Positions 62,544 through 64,000 of a stretch of 64,000 nucleotides of DNA are shown one piece after another (within the stretch, counting starts at the first letter, position 1; every line of letters begins with the position of its first letter). The translations under genes and the position numbers were made by a program. The stretch is from contig JAQUGR010000001.1 in assembly GCA_028683955.1 (NCBI GenBank), positions 310,001-374,000 on the forward strand, written 5' to 3'. This DNA is from Bacillota bacterium (GTDB lineage Bacteria > Bacillota > TC1). The notes beneath the pieces were generated by a model. The model was not told the origin of the DNA. It ran no database searches and worked only from the letters and a program-made list of their open reading frames with translations.

Positions 62544-62552
62544 TGATATAAT
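62544..62552 (+). promoter_or_regulatory. Extended -10 promoter of lemA
   Basis: TGATATAAT: a consensus TATAAT (62547-62552) with extended TG and no -35 match, as its -35 position lies in the terminator T-run. Confidence 0.5.
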
Positions 62553-62584
62553 TTATATATAAGAATTGAAAGGTGGTATTTAAA

Positions 62585-63133
62585 ATGTGGGGATGGATAA
62601 TTTTAATTATAGTTGTAATAGTTGTTTTTGCTGGACTAGGAATTTACAATAGTTTAGTGAAAAATAGAGTGGTAGTAAGAGAGGCTTTTTCTACTATTGA
62701 TATTTATTTGAAAAAAAGATATGATCTTATACCAAATTTAGTTGAAACTGTAAAAGGATATGCTACTCATGAAAAGGAAACTTTTGAAAATGTAACAAAA
62801 GCTAGAAATGTTGCAATGGCTGCTTCAGATTCTGCCGGTAAGATTGAAGCTAATAAACAGTTATCACAATCTTTAATGAATTTGTTTGCAGTTGCTGAAA
62901 GTTATCCAGATTTAAAAGCTAATGTTAATTTTTTAGATTTACAAGGTAATTTATCAAAATTAGAAGAAGAAATTGCATTTAGTCGTAAATATTATAATGG
63001 TACAGTTCGTGTGTATAATACTATGGTACAACAAGTACCATCAAATTTTGTTGCAAGTCTTACTGGTTTTAATGAAGAACCTTTCTTCGAAACAGAAGAA
63101 GTTAGTAAAACAGCCCCTGAGGTGAAATTTTAA
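62585..63133 (+). CDS. lemA: LemA family protein
   Basis: A 182-residue protein with one N-terminal membrane segment (WGWIILIIVVIVVFAGLGIY) and a helical domain with the LemA hallmarks: YNSLVKNRVVVREAFSTIDIYLKKRYDLIPNLVETVKGYATHE, AESYPDLKANVNFLDLQ, and EEEIAFSRKYYNGTVRVYN. Its function is not established; LemA is often next to DUF2207 or TPM-domain membrane proteins. I use ATG 62585 with AAAGGTGG before it rather than the in-frame GTG at 62573. It overlaps the next gene by one base. Confidence 0.95.
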   Translation: MWGWIILIIVVIVVFAGLGIYNSLVKNRVVVREAFSTIDIYLKKRYDLIPNLVETVKGYATHEKETFENVTKARNVAMAASDSAGKIEANKQLSQSLMNLFAVAESYPDLKANVNFLDLQGNLSKLEEEIAFSRKYYNGTVRVYNTMVQQVPSNFVASLTGFNEEPFFETEEVSKTAPEVKF

Positions 63134-64000
63134 TGCTTAAAAAAGTTAAATTAGTTTTTCTTGTGCTATTTAGTTTTATATTTTTTCTTGGCTTTACTAA
63201 TAATGTTAAGGCAAGTAATTTTGTAATTGATCAATATAATGTCAATATAGAAGTTACTAAGGAAAATAATTATCTAGTTATAGAAGATATTAATGCAGAC
63301 TTTTTATATGAATCACATGGAATTTATAGATATATTCCATTTCGATTTCCTAATCGACCAGATTTATATTCTAAAATAGAAAATGTTATTATTCCAAATT
63401 ACAATTATGAAAAAAGTACCACTGAACAATATGGCTATAAATTTTTGAATCTTAAAATTGGTGATGCTGATAAGACATTAATTGGTAAACAACAATATGT
63501 TATTCAATATGATTATTTAGTAGGTAAATTTGCTGGTGATCAATATATTGCTTATAATTTAATGGGGAATATGTCAACTCAAATCCTAAAAGGTACTTTT
63601 AAAATAAAATTACCCTACAAGGTAAATGCTGATGATATTAAATTTTTTCAAGGAGAAATGGGTTCAAATTATGAACCGAAAGTAGAGTACCAATATATTG
63701 AAGATAGCACAGGATATTATATTGAAGGTAAAACAACTGAGGCTATAGGTGATTCAGAATATTTAACAGTTTTTATACCAGTTGATGATTCATATTTTGT
63801 TGGAGCACCAGTATTAAAATCATGGTATCAACAAACATATATAGGTATGTTAGCTCTTGCTATTTTAGTTTTATCACTAAGTATTTATTTGTGGTATCGT
63901 TTTGGTAGAGATAAAAAAATCGTTGAAGTTATCGAATTTTATCCGCCTGAAAATTTAACCCCATTAGAGGTTTCTCAAATATATAAAGAAGTAAACCCTC
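63133..64000 (+). CDS. DUF2207 membrane protein, 3' truncated
   Basis: The frame opens with ATG at 63133 (overlapping the lemA TAA) and stays open to the window end, giving at least 289 residues. It has an N-terminal signal peptide or anchor (VKLVFLVLFSFIFFLGFTNNVKA), an extracytoplasmic beta-rich domain (INADFLYESHGIYRYIPF), a membrane segment near 235-257 (IGMLALAILVLSLSIYLW) and the start of the cytoplasmic part with FYPPENLTPLEVSQIY, a DUF2207 hallmark. The function is unknown; the lemA-DUF2207 pairing is widespread. Confidence 0.88.
   Translation, partial: MLKKVKLVFLVLFSFIFFLGFTNNVKASNFVIDQYNVNIEVTKENNYLVIEDINADFLYESHGIYRYIPFRFPNRPDLYSKIENVIIPNYNYEKSTTEQYGYKFLNLKIGDADKTLIGKQQYVIQYDYLVGKFAGDQYIAYNLMGNMSTQILKGTFKIKLPYKVNADDIKFFQGEMGSNYEPKVEYQYIEDSTGYYIEGKTTEAIGDSEYLTVFIPVDDSYFVGAPVLKSWYQQTYIGMLALAILVLSLSIYLWYRFGRDKKIVEVIEFYPPENLTPLEVSQIYKEVNP

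Noticed and set aside
1-64000. CRISPR arrays, insertion sequences, prophage genes, rRNA or a replication origin
   Set aside because: I saw no regularly spaced repeats, transposase or integrase motifs, DnaA-box cluster or rRNA in either strand.

Overview
The window is one continuous stretch of core chromosome from a low-GC, Gram-positive-type bacterium (Bacillota). The sequence is visibly very AT-rich, carries polC, mraZ, sepF, divIVA, mutS2 and a SigA-like rpoD, and has AGGAGG-type ribosome sites with frequent TTG/GTG starts. An HgdB-like dehydratase/activase fragment, PduL, a DUF4080 radical-SAM protein and an iscR-iscS-iscU set suggest an anaerobe of the Clostridia/Tissierellia/Erysipelotrichia kind. 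MurE has the DNPR motif, so the wall probably contains meso-diaminopimelate. I cannot place it to genus.

Layout. 1-4.5 kb: the end of an HgdB/activase-type gene, an AIM24-family gene, and a convergent trpB-thrC pair. 4.6-8.6 kb: an Asn-Met-Val tRNA operon with its own promoter and terminator, then trmK-nif3 and a two-component system. 8.6-10.2 kb: rpsB-tsf behind a strong promoter and a structured leader. 10.3-23.9 kb: pyrH-frr-uppS-cdsA-dxr-rseP-ispG-proS-polC, then a CBS protein, malic enzyme and an IMPACT-family protein, mostly overlapping or only a few bases apart. 24-25 kb: a YlbF-family gene and a membrane-anchored TPR gene. 25.1-40.6 kb: the division and cell wall cluster, mraZ-rsmH-ftsL-pbp-murE-murF-mraY-murD-ftsW-murG-murC-murB-ftsQ-ftsZ, with no ftsA. 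40.6-44.3 kb: nrdR, pgeF, yggS, sepF, proC, divIVA. 44.3-50 kb: ileS, pduL, lspA, rluD, hslO. 50-57.4 kb: U32 peptidase, mutS2, dgt and a B12-binding radical-SAM protein. 57.4-62.5 kb: iscR-iscS-iscU-dnaG-rpoD. 62.5-64 kb: lemA and a truncated DUF2207 gene.

The genes form connected housekeeping modules: peptidoglycan precursor synthesis and septation, isoprenoid and phospholipid supply (uppS, cdsA, dxr, ispG), translation (tRNAs, rpsB, tsf, frr, proS, ileS), replication and transcription (polC, dnaG, rpoD), and Fe-S assembly, which would supply IspG and the radical-SAM protein. Coding is dense. No intergenic gap exceeds about 170 bases, and I see no mobile element, CRISPR array or foreign island.

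The most notable observation is that PolC lacks the DnaQ-like 3'-5' exonuclease domain that is normally inserted in its PHP domain, while the PHP metal ligands look intact. Others are a probable ATT start codon for ftsQ, a candidate structured rpsB leader, a 10-bp-phased MraZ operator, paired 17-bp operator-like repeats at iscR, and a division cluster without ftsA.
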